Source: Larkinella knui (GTDB lineage: Bacteria; Bacteroidota; Bacteroidia; Cytophagales; Spirosomataceae). From it: a DNA stretch of 64,000 bases. The position numbers were made by a program, and so were the translations under genes. Below are positions 16,524 to 25,739 of this stretch, piece after piece; within the stretch, counting starts at the first letter, position 1; each line of letters starts with the position of its first letter. The notes under the pieces are model-generated. The model ran no database searches, was not told the DNA's origin, and saw only the letters and a program-made list of their open reading frames with translations. The stretch is from positions 538,379-602,378 of the forward strand of contig NZ_RQJP01000006.1 of assembly GCF_003858645.1 (NCBI RefSeq), given 5' to 3'.

Positions 16524-18866
16524 GTGAAGGCAAACTACGCTATCTATAGCATCGGCATACTGACCTTGGGACTGGTGTGCATTTTACTCCCCACTTTCGC
16601 ACAGGATCATTGTGATTGCTTCATCAAGGGCGTTGTACTTGACCGGGAAAGCCGTCAACCCATTCCCGGCGCAGCCGTTTTTATTAAGGAATTACAGAAA
16701 GGCACCGTTACGGATAACACCGGGCATTATCGGATCGACCAGTTGTGCCAGGGTCAATACACGCTGGTTAGTCGGATAGTAGGGTATCGGGAAATCGCTC
16801 AGCCCGTGATTCTGGTGCATACTTCTGAACAAAATGTGCTGCTTACGGAAGATGACATTCACCTTCAGGACGTTACTGTAACCGCTCAGCGGTCTGCGGC
16901 CTTGAGCAGTCAGACGGTTTCGCAACTGGAAGGCAAATCCCTTGACCAGACTCGTGGTCAATCATTGGGCGATGCATTGCGCACCGTTTCGGGCGTAACC
17001 ACGCTGCAAACCGGCTCGTCGATTGTTAAACCGGTGATTCACGGGATGCACAGCAACCGCGTCCTGATTCTCAACAACGGCATCCGGCAGGAAGGCCAGC
17101 AGTGGGGTTCGGAACACGCACCGGAAATTGATCCTTTTGTGGCCAATCGTATTACCGTCATTAAAGGTGCCGCCGGGGTTCGGTATGGTTCTGATGCGAT
17201 TGGCGGAGTAATTCTGGTTGAACCAGCGCCCCTGCCGACGGCTAAAACGGTGCACGGCGAACTGAATCTGGTCGGTTTTACCAACGGGCGCCAGGGTGTC
17301 GCTTCGCTGCAAACCGAAGGCGGTTTTGGAAAAGGATTCGGCTGGCGACTTCAGGGAACGCTCAAGCGGGGCGGCAACGTTCGAACGCCCAATTACTTTC
17401 TGGACAACACCGGTAGTGCCGAGCAGAATTTCTCGGCGTCCATGGGCTACCGGACAACCCGGTTTCGTTCCGAACTGTATTACAGCCGCTTTTCCACCAA
17501 AATTGGCATCTTCTCCGGTTCCCACATCGGGAGTCTGACCGACCTGCAAGCCGTGCTGGAAAACGGCGAGCCTTTCATAAAATCCGGTTTTAGTTACGCC
17601 ATTCAACGCCCTTATCAACAACTGACGCACGATTTATTAAAATGGCGGACCGCCTGGAAACCGGCTTCGGGTGGAGAATTGAGCCTGACCCTGGCCAGAC
17701 AATTCGACGATCGGATGGAATATGATCTGCATCGCCCAAAAAACGATTCACTGGCCGCCCTCAACCGTCCCGAACTCCGGTTTCGGCTGACAACCTATAC
17801 CGACGACCTCGTGTTTGAGCACAAACCCATCGCCAACAAATTGACCGGAAGCCTGGGTATCAGCGGTTTGTACCAATTCAATCTCATGAATGGCCGACCC
17901 CTGATCCCCAACTTCCGGACCTATAACGCCGGGCTTTTCTGGATTGAAAAATTAAAAGTTAACCGCTGGGAATACGAAGCCGGGTTGCGGTATGATTACC
18001 GGTCCATGCAGGTTTTCCGGTATGCGAACAAGATGTTGGAAAAACCGCTTTTCATTTTCCGGAATTTTTCGGGCACGGTGGGCGCTACCTATTCCATTTC
18101 CGACAAGTGGCTGTCGCGCTTCAACGCCGGAACGTCCTGGCGCGCGCCCAACGTGAGCGAACTGTTCAGCGACGGTGTTCACCACGGCGCAGCGGCTTAC
18201 GAACTCGGCGACCGCACACTACAGCCCGAAATGGCTTATAATCTCAATCTGAGTACAGATTATACCGGTAAGAAAATGCAGGCCGAATTCGGTTTTTTCT
18301 ACAATACGATCCGGAATTATATCTATCTAAAACCGCAGGCCGAACCGGTTTTGACGATTCGCGGTGCTTTTCCTTCTTTTAAATACACACAAACCGACGC
18401 GCTTTATGCGGGTTTAGACGCCAGTATCCAGGCGGTTTTGGTGCCAAAATTGAGCGGAACTTCCAAATTGTCGCTACTCTACGTGCAGGATCTGATTCTT
18501 GATCAGCCGATTGTAATGACCCCGCCCAACCGCTGGGAAAATGGCCTGCGCTATGATTTCGGGAGATCGGGCCGATTACGGGATGTTTTTGCGGGCGTCG
18601 GAAACCTGTGGGTAGCCCGCCAAAACCGCGTTCCTTCCGGGCCGCAATCGGCCCACAGCGATTTTCTACCCCCGCCCCCCGCCTATTCGCTCTGGAATCT
18701 GACGGCCGGTTTTGCACTGCCGGTTTCCGCCAGCCAGCAGGTTGATATCGGTTTCACGGTAACGAATCTGTTCAATACCGTTTATCGCGATTACCTCAAC
18801 CGGTTTCGATACTATGCCGATGATCCGGGCCGAAACCTGTCGGTGCGGCTGAAATGGAAGTTTTAG
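16524..18866 (+). CDS. TonB-dependent outer-membrane receptor with carboxypeptidase-regulatory N domain
   Basis: The product of about 780 residues has a signal peptide, a carboxypeptidase-D-regulatory-like domain (GVVLDRESRQPIPGAAVF, residues ~38-115), a plug domain (LGDALRTVSGV and KPVIHGMHSNRVLILNNG, residues ~140-250) and a 22-strand-type beta-barrel ending in an aromatic-flanked strand (LSVRLKWKF, terminal Phe). It should import a siderophore, metal complex or cofactor using TonB energy. The His-rich plug segment HGMHSNR and following GSEHAPEIDP resemble metal/zinc-type receptors, which is suggestive only. Start is GTG 16524 or TTG 16518; there is no in-frame ATG. No SusD follows, so it is not a Sus-type pair. 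Confidence 0.92.
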   Translation: MKANYAIYSIGILTLGLVCILLPTFAQDHCDCFIKGVVLDRESRQPIPGAAVFIKELQKGTVTDNTGHYRIDQLCQGQYTLVSRIVGYREIAQPVILVHTSEQNVLLTEDDIHLQDVTVTAQRSAALSSQTVSQLEGKSLDQTRGQSLGDALRTVSGVTTLQTGSSIVKPVIHGMHSNRVLILNNGIRQEGQQWGSEHAPEIDPFVANRITVIKGAAGVRYGSDAIGGVILVEPAPLPTAKTVHGELNLVGFTNGRQGVASLQTEGGFGKGFGWRLQGTLKRGGNVRTPNYFLDNTGSAEQNFSASMGYRTTRFRSELYYSRFSTKIGIFSGSHIGSLTDLQAVLENGEPFIKSGFSYAIQRPYQQLTHDLLKWRTAWKPASGGELSLTLARQFDDRMEYDLHRPKNDSLAALNRPELRFRLTTYTDDLVFEHKPIANKLTGSLGISGLYQFNLMNGRPLIPNFRTYNAGLFWIEKLKVNRWEYEAGLRYDYRSMQVFRYANKMLEKPLFIFRNFSGTVGATYSISDKWLSRFNAGTSWRAPNVSELFSDGVHHGAAAYELGDRTLQPEMAYNLNLSTDYTGKKMQAEFGFFYNTIRNYIYLKPQAEPVLTIRGAFPSFKYTQTDALYAGLDASIQAVLVPKLSGTSKLSLLYVQDLILDQPIVMTPPNRWENGLRYDFGRSGRLRDVFAGVGNLWVARQNRVPSGPQSAHSDFLPPPPAYSLWNLTAGFALPVSASQQVDIGFTVTNLFNTVYRDYLNRFRYYADDPGRNLSVRLKWKF

Positions 18867-18897
18867 CATCGGTTTGAATCGCCTGACAACCTCTTCA

Positions 18898-19737
18898 TTA
18901 TCCACCTTGCGGTGCGTAATAAAACGCCAATGGGTCGGCATATTGAAACGAATACCCAATCGTTTTTATCAATTTGGCCGGACTTATGATTTTAAAAGCC
19001 GCCGGTTCTGGCGGTTCCGCAAACGTCGGCGTTTCATAACCGAAATCGTCGCAGTTTTTCCGGTAAACGGCTTCCCGGGTTGGGTGTTCGGGTGCCACCA
19101 CGTTGAAGGTTTGCCCCGGCTGCGGATTGGCCACAAAAGCCCGAATGACGCCGATACCATCGTCGCGGTGGATGTAATTGACCGGAACGGACCCCGTAGT
19201 CAGCTCCTTTTTACCAGCCACATACTGTCCCGGAATCCGGTTATATCCCAGCAGACCACCGAAACGCAAAACCGTCGCATTTCCCAGGGCCAGACTGGTT
19301 TGTTCGGCTTCGATAAAAGCCGGAGCCGCCGATTGATCGGGCGTTACGACATCTTCCTCAACAACTTCACGGTTTAAATCGGGATAAATCGATGTTGAGC
19401 TTATATAAATCGTGTAGGGTATCGGCACACGGTTTTTTCGCACCGCATCGACCACCGCCTGAATTTGTTGGGGATGAAAACGGTCGCCCAGCTTGCCGGC
19501 TTTGGGCGGAATATCGATAATGAGCACGTCCGTATCCAGAAAATCGGCTAAATCGTCGCCTTCCGGTTCGGGGCTAAAGCGCAATTCGTACGGCTTTATA
19601 CCTCTTTTCCAGAAACCGGGAAGTTTTTCTTTGGAGGTTGTGCTGCCTTTCACCACATGGCCTTCGTCAAGAAGTTTCTCTGCCAACGGAAATCCCAGCC
19701 AGCCACACCCTAAAATACTAATGGTTTTGATGCTCAT
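18898..19737 (-). CDS. NAD(P)-binding extended SDR / YeeZ-like epimerase family protein
   Basis: The 279-residue product starts with a Rossmann fold (ISILGCGWLGFPLAEKLL, residues 6-23), and has YISSTSIYPD near 112-121 and YIHRDDGIGVIRAF near 195. It resembles YeeZ/atypical extended SDRs rather than full nucleotide-sugar epimerases; the usual YxxxK is not obvious. Substrate is unknown. Its ATG overlaps the end of the upstream hydrolase gene by ATGA (19734-19737), so the two are translationally coupled. Confidence 0.8.
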   Translation of the reverse strand: MSIKTISILGCGWLGFPLAEKLLDEGHVVKGSTTSKEKLPGFWKRGIKPYELRFSPEPEGDDLADFLDTDVLIIDIPPKAGKLGDRFHPQQIQAVVDAVRKNRVPIPYTIYISSTSIYPDLNREVVEEDVVTPDQSAAPAFIEAEQTSLALGNATVLRFGGLLGYNRIPGQYVAGKKELTTGSVPVNYIHRDDGIGVIRAFVANPQPGQTFNVVAPEHPTREAVYRKNCDDFGYETPTFAEPPEPAAFKIISPAKLIKTIGYSFQYADPLAFYYAPQGG

Positions 19738-21161
19738 TTTGTGTTCTCTTCTGCAAGTTTGAGAAATCCGGTGGTCAGTTCTTCAATGGAGGTTTGGCTG
19801 TTGGTCAACAAGATAACCGCCGTTTGGCGCGATGGGTTGAACGCAACGTAAGTTACAAAGCCGCCAGTACCGCCCTGATGCCCGAACCACGGACGGGGAT
19901 TTTTCGCTGACCAGTGCCAGCCCAGCCCGATGGTGGTAGCGCCATTTTCAAACGTCATTTGCTGGGTTTGCTTCATAGCGTCGATCAGCTTTTTGGGTCC
20001 TTTTCCCAGCTCCGCCTTTACATACCGCACCAGATCAGTGACGGAAGAGCGGATTCCACCCGCGCCCACCAGCGACTGAAATTCCCACGAAGACGTTGGT
20101 TTTGTGTTGGCATCGTAGCCTTGCGCGAACATTTTTTTGTCGCTCTCCGTCAGCGTAACCACCGTGTGGGCCATTCCCAGCGGTTTGGCAATCCGTTCCT
20201 TAATCAACTCTTCATACGATTTTTTGTTGACCGTTTCCAGAATGGTTCCGAGCAAGCCGACCGCCAGATTGGAGTATTCGTATTCCTTGCCCGGCTGACG
20301 CGACAAGGTAGCGGTTTTGAGGTACGTATAGAGCAGTTTCCGATCATAATGTTTATACGGATTGGTCATGTCCGTTGCGGTTATAAACAAATTGGCCGGC
20401 AGCCGGGGCAAACCGGACGTATGATTGGACAAGGTTTTGAGCGTAACCGGAATACCGTCTTTCTGCAAGGCAGGAATCGAGTCGGGCAAATAGAGATTGA
20501 CAGGGTCATCCAGCTTGACCAGGCCGCGCTGAACGGCATCAGCCAGCAAGGTGGCGGTGAAGGTTTTGCTGATTGAGCCAATTTCAAACAAAGTAGTAGC
20601 GTCCGGAATCCGTCCGTTGCCTTTGGCCGTTTCCCCATACCCGTATGTATACAGGCTATCGTTGCGCAGAATGCCAATACTTAACCCAACGGTATTCTGT
20701 TTTTTAATGTACGCCCGCGCCACCGCATCGACCTGTTTATCCACACCGGTCCGGAGCAAATTGCTGGTCAATACCGGTGCCGTTTTGTCCGCGACAGCGG
20801 TTTCGTAGGGCTTGAAAAGAAAGGTATGAATTTTGCCTGTTTTATCCCGACTGAGGTAAAAATCAAGCGTTCCTTTTTCAAACGTGGCCTTATAACGGGC
20901 AATGCCATCGCTAACCGTTCGGCGTTCGGCCGATTGCCAGCGCCCTAACTGGGCATTCAAGCCCTGGATAACCTGCGAAAACTGAAGCGCCGACATCTGC
21001 CCGTGCGCGGTTTCGCCCATCAGCGCGTAGAGTGAGTCGGGTTGCTGGTTATTGAAATATTGTTTGGAGCGCGCCATCAATGAGTCTAGGGGCGCGGTTT
21101 CGGGGGTTTGGGCCACCGACGATAGAGCGACCAACAGGAACAGCCAGGTAAGGGATTTCAT
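19734..21161 (-). CDS. Secreted serine hydrolase (class C beta-lactamase fold) with DUF3887-like N domain
   Basis: The 475-residue protein has a signal peptide (MKSLTWLFLLVALSSVAQ) and a ~100-residue N domain resembling DUF3887. The rest is a penicillin-binding/beta-lactamase fold: SISK near 196-199 supplies the nucleophile Ser and Lys, EYSN near 300 is the YxN motif, and HQGGTGGF near 427 is the KTG-equivalent. Such proteins are periplasmic or secreted peptidases/esterases; true beta-lactamase activity is not implied. It is coupled to the SDR gene by a 4-base overlap. Confidence 0.88.
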   Translation of the reverse strand: MKSLTWLFLLVALSSVAQTPETAPLDSLMARSKQYFNNQQPDSLYALMGETAHGQMSALQFSQVIQGLNAQLGRWQSAERRTVSDGIARYKATFEKGTLDFYLSRDKTGKIHTFLFKPYETAVADKTAPVLTSNLLRTGVDKQVDAVARAYIKKQNTVGLSIGILRNDSLYTYGYGETAKGNGRIPDATTLFEIGSISKTFTATLLADAVQRGLVKLDDPVNLYLPDSIPALQKDGIPVTLKTLSNHTSGLPRLPANLFITATDMTNPYKHYDRKLLYTYLKTATLSRQPGKEYEYSNLAVGLLGTILETVNKKSYEELIKERIAKPLGMAHTVVTLTESDKKMFAQGYDANTKPTSSWEFQSLVGAGGIRSSVTDLVRYVKAELGKGPKKLIDAMKQTQQMTFENGATTIGLGWHWSAKNPRPWFGHQGGTGGFVTYVAFNPSRQTAVILLTNSQTSIEELTTGFLKLAEENTK

Positions 21162-21355
21162 GAAGTATGGATTAGATGGGTCAAAAATAGCTTTTCCAGA
21201 CGAGAACGCGCGTGCAAGGTTTCGAACTAATCCGTTGGCGGGCGGCTACGAACGGGTAAAGTGCCATTTCACTGGTGTAAATTTTATAAATACTAACAGA
21301 ACAATTATCTGATAATTCTATGATCGGCAAAATAATAATCTATACATGATGAGAA

Positions 21356-21400
21356 TTATTTGTTTTTTAATTTAGGAAAATTAAATTCACGAACAAATAA
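21356..21400. promoter_or_regulatory. Nested inverted repeat in the gap 21162-21464
   Basis: TTATTTGTT (21356-21364) pairs exactly with AACAAATAA (21392-21400), and inside it TTTAATTT (21366-21373) pairs with AAATTAAA (21378-21385). The 303-base gap between divergent genes is otherwise AT-rich without a gene. The structure may be an operator or leader hairpin for the gene at 21465. Confidence 0.5.
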
Positions 21401-21464
21401 GTCATGACAGATTACATCGCCGTTCTTTATAACTTTATAAAACCAACGTAACTATCTATAAATC

Positions 21465-22211
21465 ATGCGTGAGGACGTGGAGCAAATACCGGGTATTTAT
21501 AATTATTGTGATTCATGGTGTGAACGGTGCCTGTTCACCAAACGGTGTCAGAGTTTTGCGGTGCAATACCCCGACGGATTGAAGCAACCAAATATGGATG
21601 CGGAAACGCTGGTAAAACGGCTGATGGAGACGCTTGAACTGACCAAATCTTACGTCGACAAGGCCCGCCAGCAACGGCTGTTGCCCGAACATCAGGCGAT
21701 TGAACAGGAAACGAAGGCGCTTGCGCTGACTTCCGACCGGTTAGTAACGAATTCCCTGCCCGCTTTGTGTGACGACTACCTGCGCCAGACGGCGGAATGG
21801 CTCAAACAGGAAAAGGATCTGCTCGAACAAGCTGGCCATCAGCAGGTTTTTGAAACCAATCTGGGCCTGCGAACGCAGGAAGAAGCGGTGGTTCTGCTCA
21901 ATAGCTTAAAAAATGCCTGGGAAATCATCAAATGGTACCGGACGCTGATTCCGGTAAAAGTCATATCGGCCCTGCAGATCAACCGCAGTCCGAGCCACGA
22001 TGCCAACCTTCGGGCTTATTTTAACGGGAAAGCGAAGCTGGTGCTGGTTAGCGTCGACCAGTCGTTGCTGGCCTGGCATACGCTACTGGAGAATTACCCC
22101 GAAAAAACCGATGATGTGCTGGATATGTTGGTCTTACTCGGTCGCATTCGTCGGCAAATGGAAGAATCCTTTCCGGAAGCGCGGAATTTTCATCGTCCGG
22201 GTTTGGATTAG
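21465..22211 (+). CDS. Unknown protein with N-terminal four-cysteine cluster
   Basis: I do not recognise this 248-residue protein. Residues 15-28 carry four Cys with spacing C-x3-C-x2-C-x5-C (CDSWCERCLFTKRC), which suggests a bound zinc or iron-sulfur centre. The remainder is predicted mainly helical by its heptad-like leucines and charged residues, with no signal peptide or membrane segment, so it should be cytoplasmic. A terminator follows at 22250-22274, making it monocistronic. It appears to be a lineage-restricted family. Confidence 0.75.
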   Translation: MREDVEQIPGIYNYCDSWCERCLFTKRCQSFAVQYPDGLKQPNMDAETLVKRLMETLELTKSYVDKARQQRLLPEHQAIEQETKALALTSDRLVTNSLPALCDDYLRQTAEWLKQEKDLLEQAGHQQVFETNLGLRTQEEAVVLLNSLKNAWEIIKWYRTLIPVKVISALQINRSPSHDANLRAYFNGKAKLVLVSVDQSLLAWHTLLENYPEKTDDVLDMLVLLGRIRRQMEESFPEARNFHRPGLD

Positions 22212-22249
22212 GCGGCCGTATAGCCGTAGAGATAAATCAGAAAGGCCCC

Positions 22250-22274
22250 GCCCGGCGACTCGTCGGGCTTTTTT
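22250..22274 (+). terminator. Rho-independent terminator
   Basis: GCCCGGCG pairs with CGTCGGGC (one G-T pair) across a 3-base loop at 22250-22268 and is followed by TTTTTT. It ends the four-Cys gene transcript. Confidence 0.85.
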
Positions 22275-22388
22275 GTGCACGATCTTAAGCGGAAAAGGCT
22301 TTGCAGCGGGCCGATTATCGGGCGAGGCAAAAGAGGTGTTAGCGTTTAAAATGTCGCACTTTTACAATACCGCCTTTCCAGCGTGCTG

Positions 22389-22396
22389 TAGTTTTG
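22389..22396 (+). promoter_or_regulatory. -7 promoter element (TAGTTTTG) before DinB-like gene
   Basis: TAGTTTTG fits TAnnTTTG and ends 25 bases before the ATG at 22422. The nearest TTTA for -33 is 24 bases upstream, slightly far. Confidence 0.4.
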
Positions 22397-22421
22397 ATGC
22401 CATAAATCAAATCTACACGCC

Positions 22422-23033
22422 ATGAAATCAATTGCAACCATTCTCTTTTTTCTGACGGTTATCCCGGCTTTTTCCCAAAGCAAACTCTGGACTGAAGCCG
22501 ACCAAAAGTATACCGTAGAAAACCTCAAACGCACCCGCGATGAACTGATCCGCGAAACCGAAAATCTGACCGAGGCCCAATGGCAGTTTCACGAAACACC
22601 CGAACGCTGGTCGATTGCGGAAGTTGTTGAGCATCTGGCCCTTTGGGAAATCATCTGGGCGCGGGAGATCAGCATTGGAACCCGTAACAAACCCCAGCCC
22701 GATCTGAATCAGACCAGCCGACCGGACAGTTATTACCATGCTTTTATTATGGAAGACAGCCCGCATAAAGCGCCGGATATTGCAAAACCGACCGGTTTTA
22801 TCCGGGGAAAAGATAATCTGACTTTTTTCAAACGCCTTCGCAACCAGGCAATTGCGTTCGCCGACACGACCAAAACCGACATGCGGGCCCATTTCGAGTT
22901 TACAGCTGCCGGAAATTCACCCCGCAACATGCATCAGGTTTACATCTATCAGTGGGGCCACGTCGACCGCCATTTGCGGCAAATCCGGAAGGTGAAAGCG
23001 CATCCGGGCTATCCTAAAGACGGCAAAATTTAA
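22422..23033 (+). CDS. Secreted DinB-like (DinB_2) four-helix protein
   Basis: The 203-residue product has a signal peptide (MKSIATILFFLTVIPAFSQ) and then a DinB-type four-helix bundle. EVVEHLALWE (near residue 68) and WGHVDRHLRQI (near 185) carry the His residues that bind a metal in this superfamily. DinB/YfiT proteins include thiol-dependent transferases, but the function of exported members is unknown. It is convergent with the PD40/OmpA gene; inverted repeat D fills the gap, starting just past the stop codon. Confidence 0.85.
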   Translation: MKSIATILFFLTVIPAFSQSKLWTEADQKYTVENLKRTRDELIRETENLTEAQWQFHETPERWSIAEVVEHLALWEIIWAREISIGTRNKPQPDLNQTSRPDSYYHAFIMEDSPHKAPDIAKPTGFIRGKDNLTFFKRLRNQAIAFADTTKTDMRAHFEFTAAGNSPRNMHQVYIYQWGHVDRHLRQIRKVKAHPGYPKDGKI

Positions 23034-23038
23034 GAAGG

Positions 23039-23130
23039 TGTTTCGCGGAGTCGAGCGGAGAAAAAGAGAGGTAAGCAAAGTAAAAAATCTCGGCGTACCT
23101 CCCCTTTTCTCCGCTCGACTCCGCGAAACA
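23039..23130. repeat. Long inverted repeat D (26-base perfect arms) between convergent genes
   Basis: Arms 23039-23064 and 23105-23130 are exact reverse complements; weaker pairing (GAGGTA/TACCTC) extends them inward. Each arm opens TGTTTCGCGGAGTCGAGCGG. The whole gap between the stop codons of the DinB-like and OmpA genes is this element. TTGTTTCGCGGA recurs at 29344-29359, and a relative (TTATTTCGCAGAGTTAAGCA) occurs in the valS leader. Confidence 0.93.
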
Positions 23131-23135
23131 ACCGC

Positions 23136-24713
23136 TTATTTCTTCTTGATCACGAACTCGACGCGCCGGTTGGTTTGCCGTCCCTCTTCCGTATCGTTGC
23201 TGGCCACCGGTTTGGCCTCCCCGTAGCCTTTGCTGGCCACGCGGTCGGGTTCGATGCCTTTGCTGATGAAGTATTCGCGAACGGCATCCGCGCGATCCTG
23301 AGACAGTTTGAGGTTTAATTCATTCCCACCGGTATTGTCGGTATGTCCGCCGACTTCAATCCCCATTTTCGGATTTTCGTTGAAGGTCGTTACCATGCGA
23401 TCCAGTTCCGGAAACGACTCATCACGCAGGGTGGCTTTGCCTACGTCGAAGAAAATATTGTTGAGCCGCACGGCGCGACCGACTTCAATCGGAATGAGTT
23501 TCAGCTCTTTCCCACTAATTTCCTGAAAGCCTTTGGTTTCTTTGAGGTCAATATTACCCCCCTCGGCGATAAAATTGGGCGCAACGGCCCGCATGCTGTA
23601 CAGCTTTCCGTAGGGCAATACAATTTTGTATTCACCCGTCACCGGGTCGGAGGTGGCTTCGCCCGCTTCAGCACCGTCGGGCAACGTCTGGTAAATCACC
23701 CGGGCTTCGATGGGTTTACCGGTTTTCTGATCGATCACTTTCCCACTGATCAATACCACCGGATCCGGCCGGGTTTCCGGCGGGGCCGTCGTATCGTTCG
23801 GATTCGCTTTATCGATCAGTTTAATGCGAACAATATCGCCTTTCCCCAACGTATTTTTGAAACTCGTCATGTAGGCATATTCGCCCGAAGCCGCCACGGA
23901 GTAATAGGCATCATAGCCGTCGGTGTTGATCGAGGGGCCCAGATTGACCGGTTTCGACCAATGTTTCCAGGTTTTGTCGACGCGCTTGCAAACATAAATA
24001 TCATTGCTGCCCGAACCGCCGGGCCGGTCGCTGGAAAAATACAAGGTAGCGCCGTCGGCGGCCAGAAACGGCGTAGTTTCGGTTCCGTCCGTATTGACTT
24101 CCGGGCCGAGGTTGAGCGGTTTACTCCAGGAACCGTCTTTCTGCCGGAAACTGACGTAAATATCGTCTTCCTTGCTGTTCTTTTTTTCACTAAACGCCAT
24201 GATCAGCACTTTTCCATCGGCCGACAGATACCCGCAGTCATATTGACCTTTGCTGATTCGTTCGTAGCCGGGAATGTTCAATTTTTGCGGAGCCGACCAG
24301 CCATTGGCGGTTCGTTTACTGATCGAAAACCCGCGTGTTTCGTAGTTTCCGTTGTTGTAGGCACCTTTGATCAGCATCGTATTTCCGTCGGGTGTGATGC
24401 TGTATGCGCAATTGTACTCATCTTTATTGAGCGGAGGAGCCATTCGCCGGGCCGGTCCCCAGGTATTTCCCTGACCCATTTCCGAATACCAGATATCCTG
24501 GCTGCCCTTGTTGCCGTGCGTATTTTGCGGGTGGCTGATCCGGGCAAAAAATAAGGTTCGTCCATCCGGCGAAATGACCGGATTCACTTCGTTATATTCA
24601 GAATTGATCTGATTTCCCAGGCTTTCAACTTTTGACGGAGTATTTTGCTGGGCAATGGCCATCGGCGTACTTATTCCCAAAAGCCCAATCAGCGTAAGGT
24701 CTCCAAATTTCAT
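23136..24713 (-). CDS. PD40/OmpA-family envelope protein
   Basis: The 525-residue protein has a signal peptide (ending MAIAQQ), then WD40/PD40 beta-propeller repeats (ISPDGRTLFFARI near 47, then ITPDGNTMLIKG, LSADGKVLIMAF, LAADGATLYFSS), a carboxypeptidase-regulatory-like beta domain near 315-400 (SGKVIDQKTGKPIEARV), and a C-terminal OmpA domain (GHTDNTGGNELNLKLSQDRA, and RRVEFVIKKK at the end) that should grip peptidoglycan. This order is common in Bacteroidota, where relatives act in type IX secretion/gliding or envelope stability; no direct evidence fixes the role here. Confidence 0.9.
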   Translation of the reverse strand: MKFGDLTLIGLLGISTPMAIAQQNTPSKVESLGNQINSEYNEVNPVISPDGRTLFFARISHPQNTHGNKGSQDIWYSEMGQGNTWGPARRMAPPLNKDEYNCAYSITPDGNTMLIKGAYNNGNYETRGFSISKRTANGWSAPQKLNIPGYERISKGQYDCGYLSADGKVLIMAFSEKKNSKEDDIYVSFRQKDGSWSKPLNLGPEVNTDGTETTPFLAADGATLYFSSDRPGGSGSNDIYVCKRVDKTWKHWSKPVNLGPSINTDGYDAYYSVAASGEYAYMTSFKNTLGKGDIVRIKLIDKANPNDTTAPPETRPDPVVLISGKVIDQKTGKPIEARVIYQTLPDGAEAGEATSDPVTGEYKIVLPYGKLYSMRAVAPNFIAEGGNIDLKETKGFQEISGKELKLIPIEVGRAVRLNNIFFDVGKATLRDESFPELDRMVTTFNENPKMGIEVGGHTDNTGGNELNLKLSQDRADAVREYFISKGIEPDRVASKGYGEAKPVASNDTEEGRQTNRRVEFVIKKK

Positions 24714-24906
24714 CGGCTACGGTGTAGAAGTTAATGTATAAGAACGAAGAAGTCACTAGGATTAGTTTACCAAAACTAAGTCAAACCCAATGCCATAGTA
24801 CTAAACCGGCCCACTTTTTGCTAAGAATATTTATAAAGTAGAAAATATAAATCCAGTTATTATAAAAATAATTTTCAAGTTTATACCTTTAGTTATAATT
24901 ACTGAG

Positions 24907-25131
24907 ATGGACCCTTTTAAAAGAAGAAAAAAAAAGCACACGCTTTTTCAGGCCGCGTCATCGCAACGCGAATTGCTTCGTCTGCTAATCAACGTTGTGC
25001 TGTGCCTGGCAGGCCTGGTATTTGGATTCGTCTATCTAGTTAACGGCCTGGTAATCGGCTGGTTGTTTGTTGCGGTTTTCACCTTCTTTCTGTTTGTCCA
25101 GTTCTCAAACCCGACTGATTACGACATTTAA
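24907..25131 (+). CDS. Small inner-membrane protein
   Basis: This 74-residue protein has a basic N terminus (FKRRKKKH) and two hydrophobic segments (about 27-48 and 51-66), so it is probably a two-helix membrane protein with the N terminus inside. No family is recognised. A TACCTTTA at 24893-24900 is close to the -7 consensus. Its stop overlaps the stop of the convergent LOG gene by 4 bases. The gap 24714-24906 holds nothing else. Confidence 0.65.
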   Translation: MDPFKRRKKKHTLFQAASSQRELLRLLINVVLCLAGLVFGFVYLVNGLVIGWLFVAVFTFFLFVQFSNPTDYDI

Positions 25132-25682
25132 ATTTCCTGCTCCCAGTATTTTTCAATCGCTGTTAACAGCTCGTCGATCGTTTCTGATACAATAAGTAAT
25201 TCCCTGTTTTCGGCTTTCAAAAAACCATCGGCCACCATACGGTCCAGTTGCTGTAACAGCAGATCGTAAAAACCGTTGACGTTCAGAATACCAACCGGAC
25301 CTTCGTAAAGCCGGAGCTGCCGCCACGCCAGAATTTCAAACAGCTCGTCGAACGTACCGTAGCCGCCGGGCAGGGCAATAACGCCTTTGGCAAACTGCAC
25401 CATTTTGAACTTCCGCTCGTGCATCGTTTCAACAAAATGCAGTTCGGTCAAGGTCTCGTGAGCCACTTCCAGCGCAGCCAGAAAGTTGGGAATAACGCCC
25501 GTTACCTGACCTCCGTTTGTCAACACGGCATCAGCAACGGCGCCCATCAGACCGAAATTGCCGCCCCCGTAAATGAGCCGGATTTCTCTTTCTGCAAATT
25601 TTTTGCCTAATTCCTCAGCGACTTCTTTATAGAGGGGATTGGTACCGGGACTCGACCCGCAATAGACTACAATGCTTTTCAT
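25128..25682 (-). CDS. LOG family protein (putative cytokinin-riboside 5'-monophosphate phosphoribohydrolase)
   Basis: The 184-residue protein carries the LOG/TIGR00730 fingerprints YGGGNFGLMGAVAD near 39-52, MHERK near 88-92, and the nucleotide-binding PGGYGTFDEL near 106-115. The family hydrolyses N6-substituted or plain purine nucleoside monophosphates to the free base. In bacteria this is usually housekeeping nucleotide salvage. Complete and of typical length; single gene. Confidence 0.92.
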   Translation of the reverse strand: MKSIVVYCGSSPGTNPLYKEVAEELGKKFAEREIRLIYGGGNFGLMGAVADAVLTNGGQVTGVIPNFLAALEVAHETLTELHFVETMHERKFKMVQFAKGVIALPGGYGTFDELFEILAWRQLRLYEGPVGILNVNGFYDLLLQQLDRMVADGFLKAENRELLIVSETIDELLTAIEKYWEQEI

Positions 25683-25739
25683 CCCACAAAAATACGATTG
25701 TGAACCGGTTTTTCATGCGCCCCTTCCACACGGTTGCGG

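Noticed and set aside
19734..21161. Antibiotic-resistance beta-lactamase
   Set aside because: The DUF3887-like N domain and sequence pattern are those of general serine hydrolases; no evidence of drug hydrolysis.
23343..24554. 403-codon plus-strand open frame
   Set aside because: Antisense to the PD40/OmpA gene; Arg/Gly/Phe/Ile-rich without motifs, as expected for a shadow frame.
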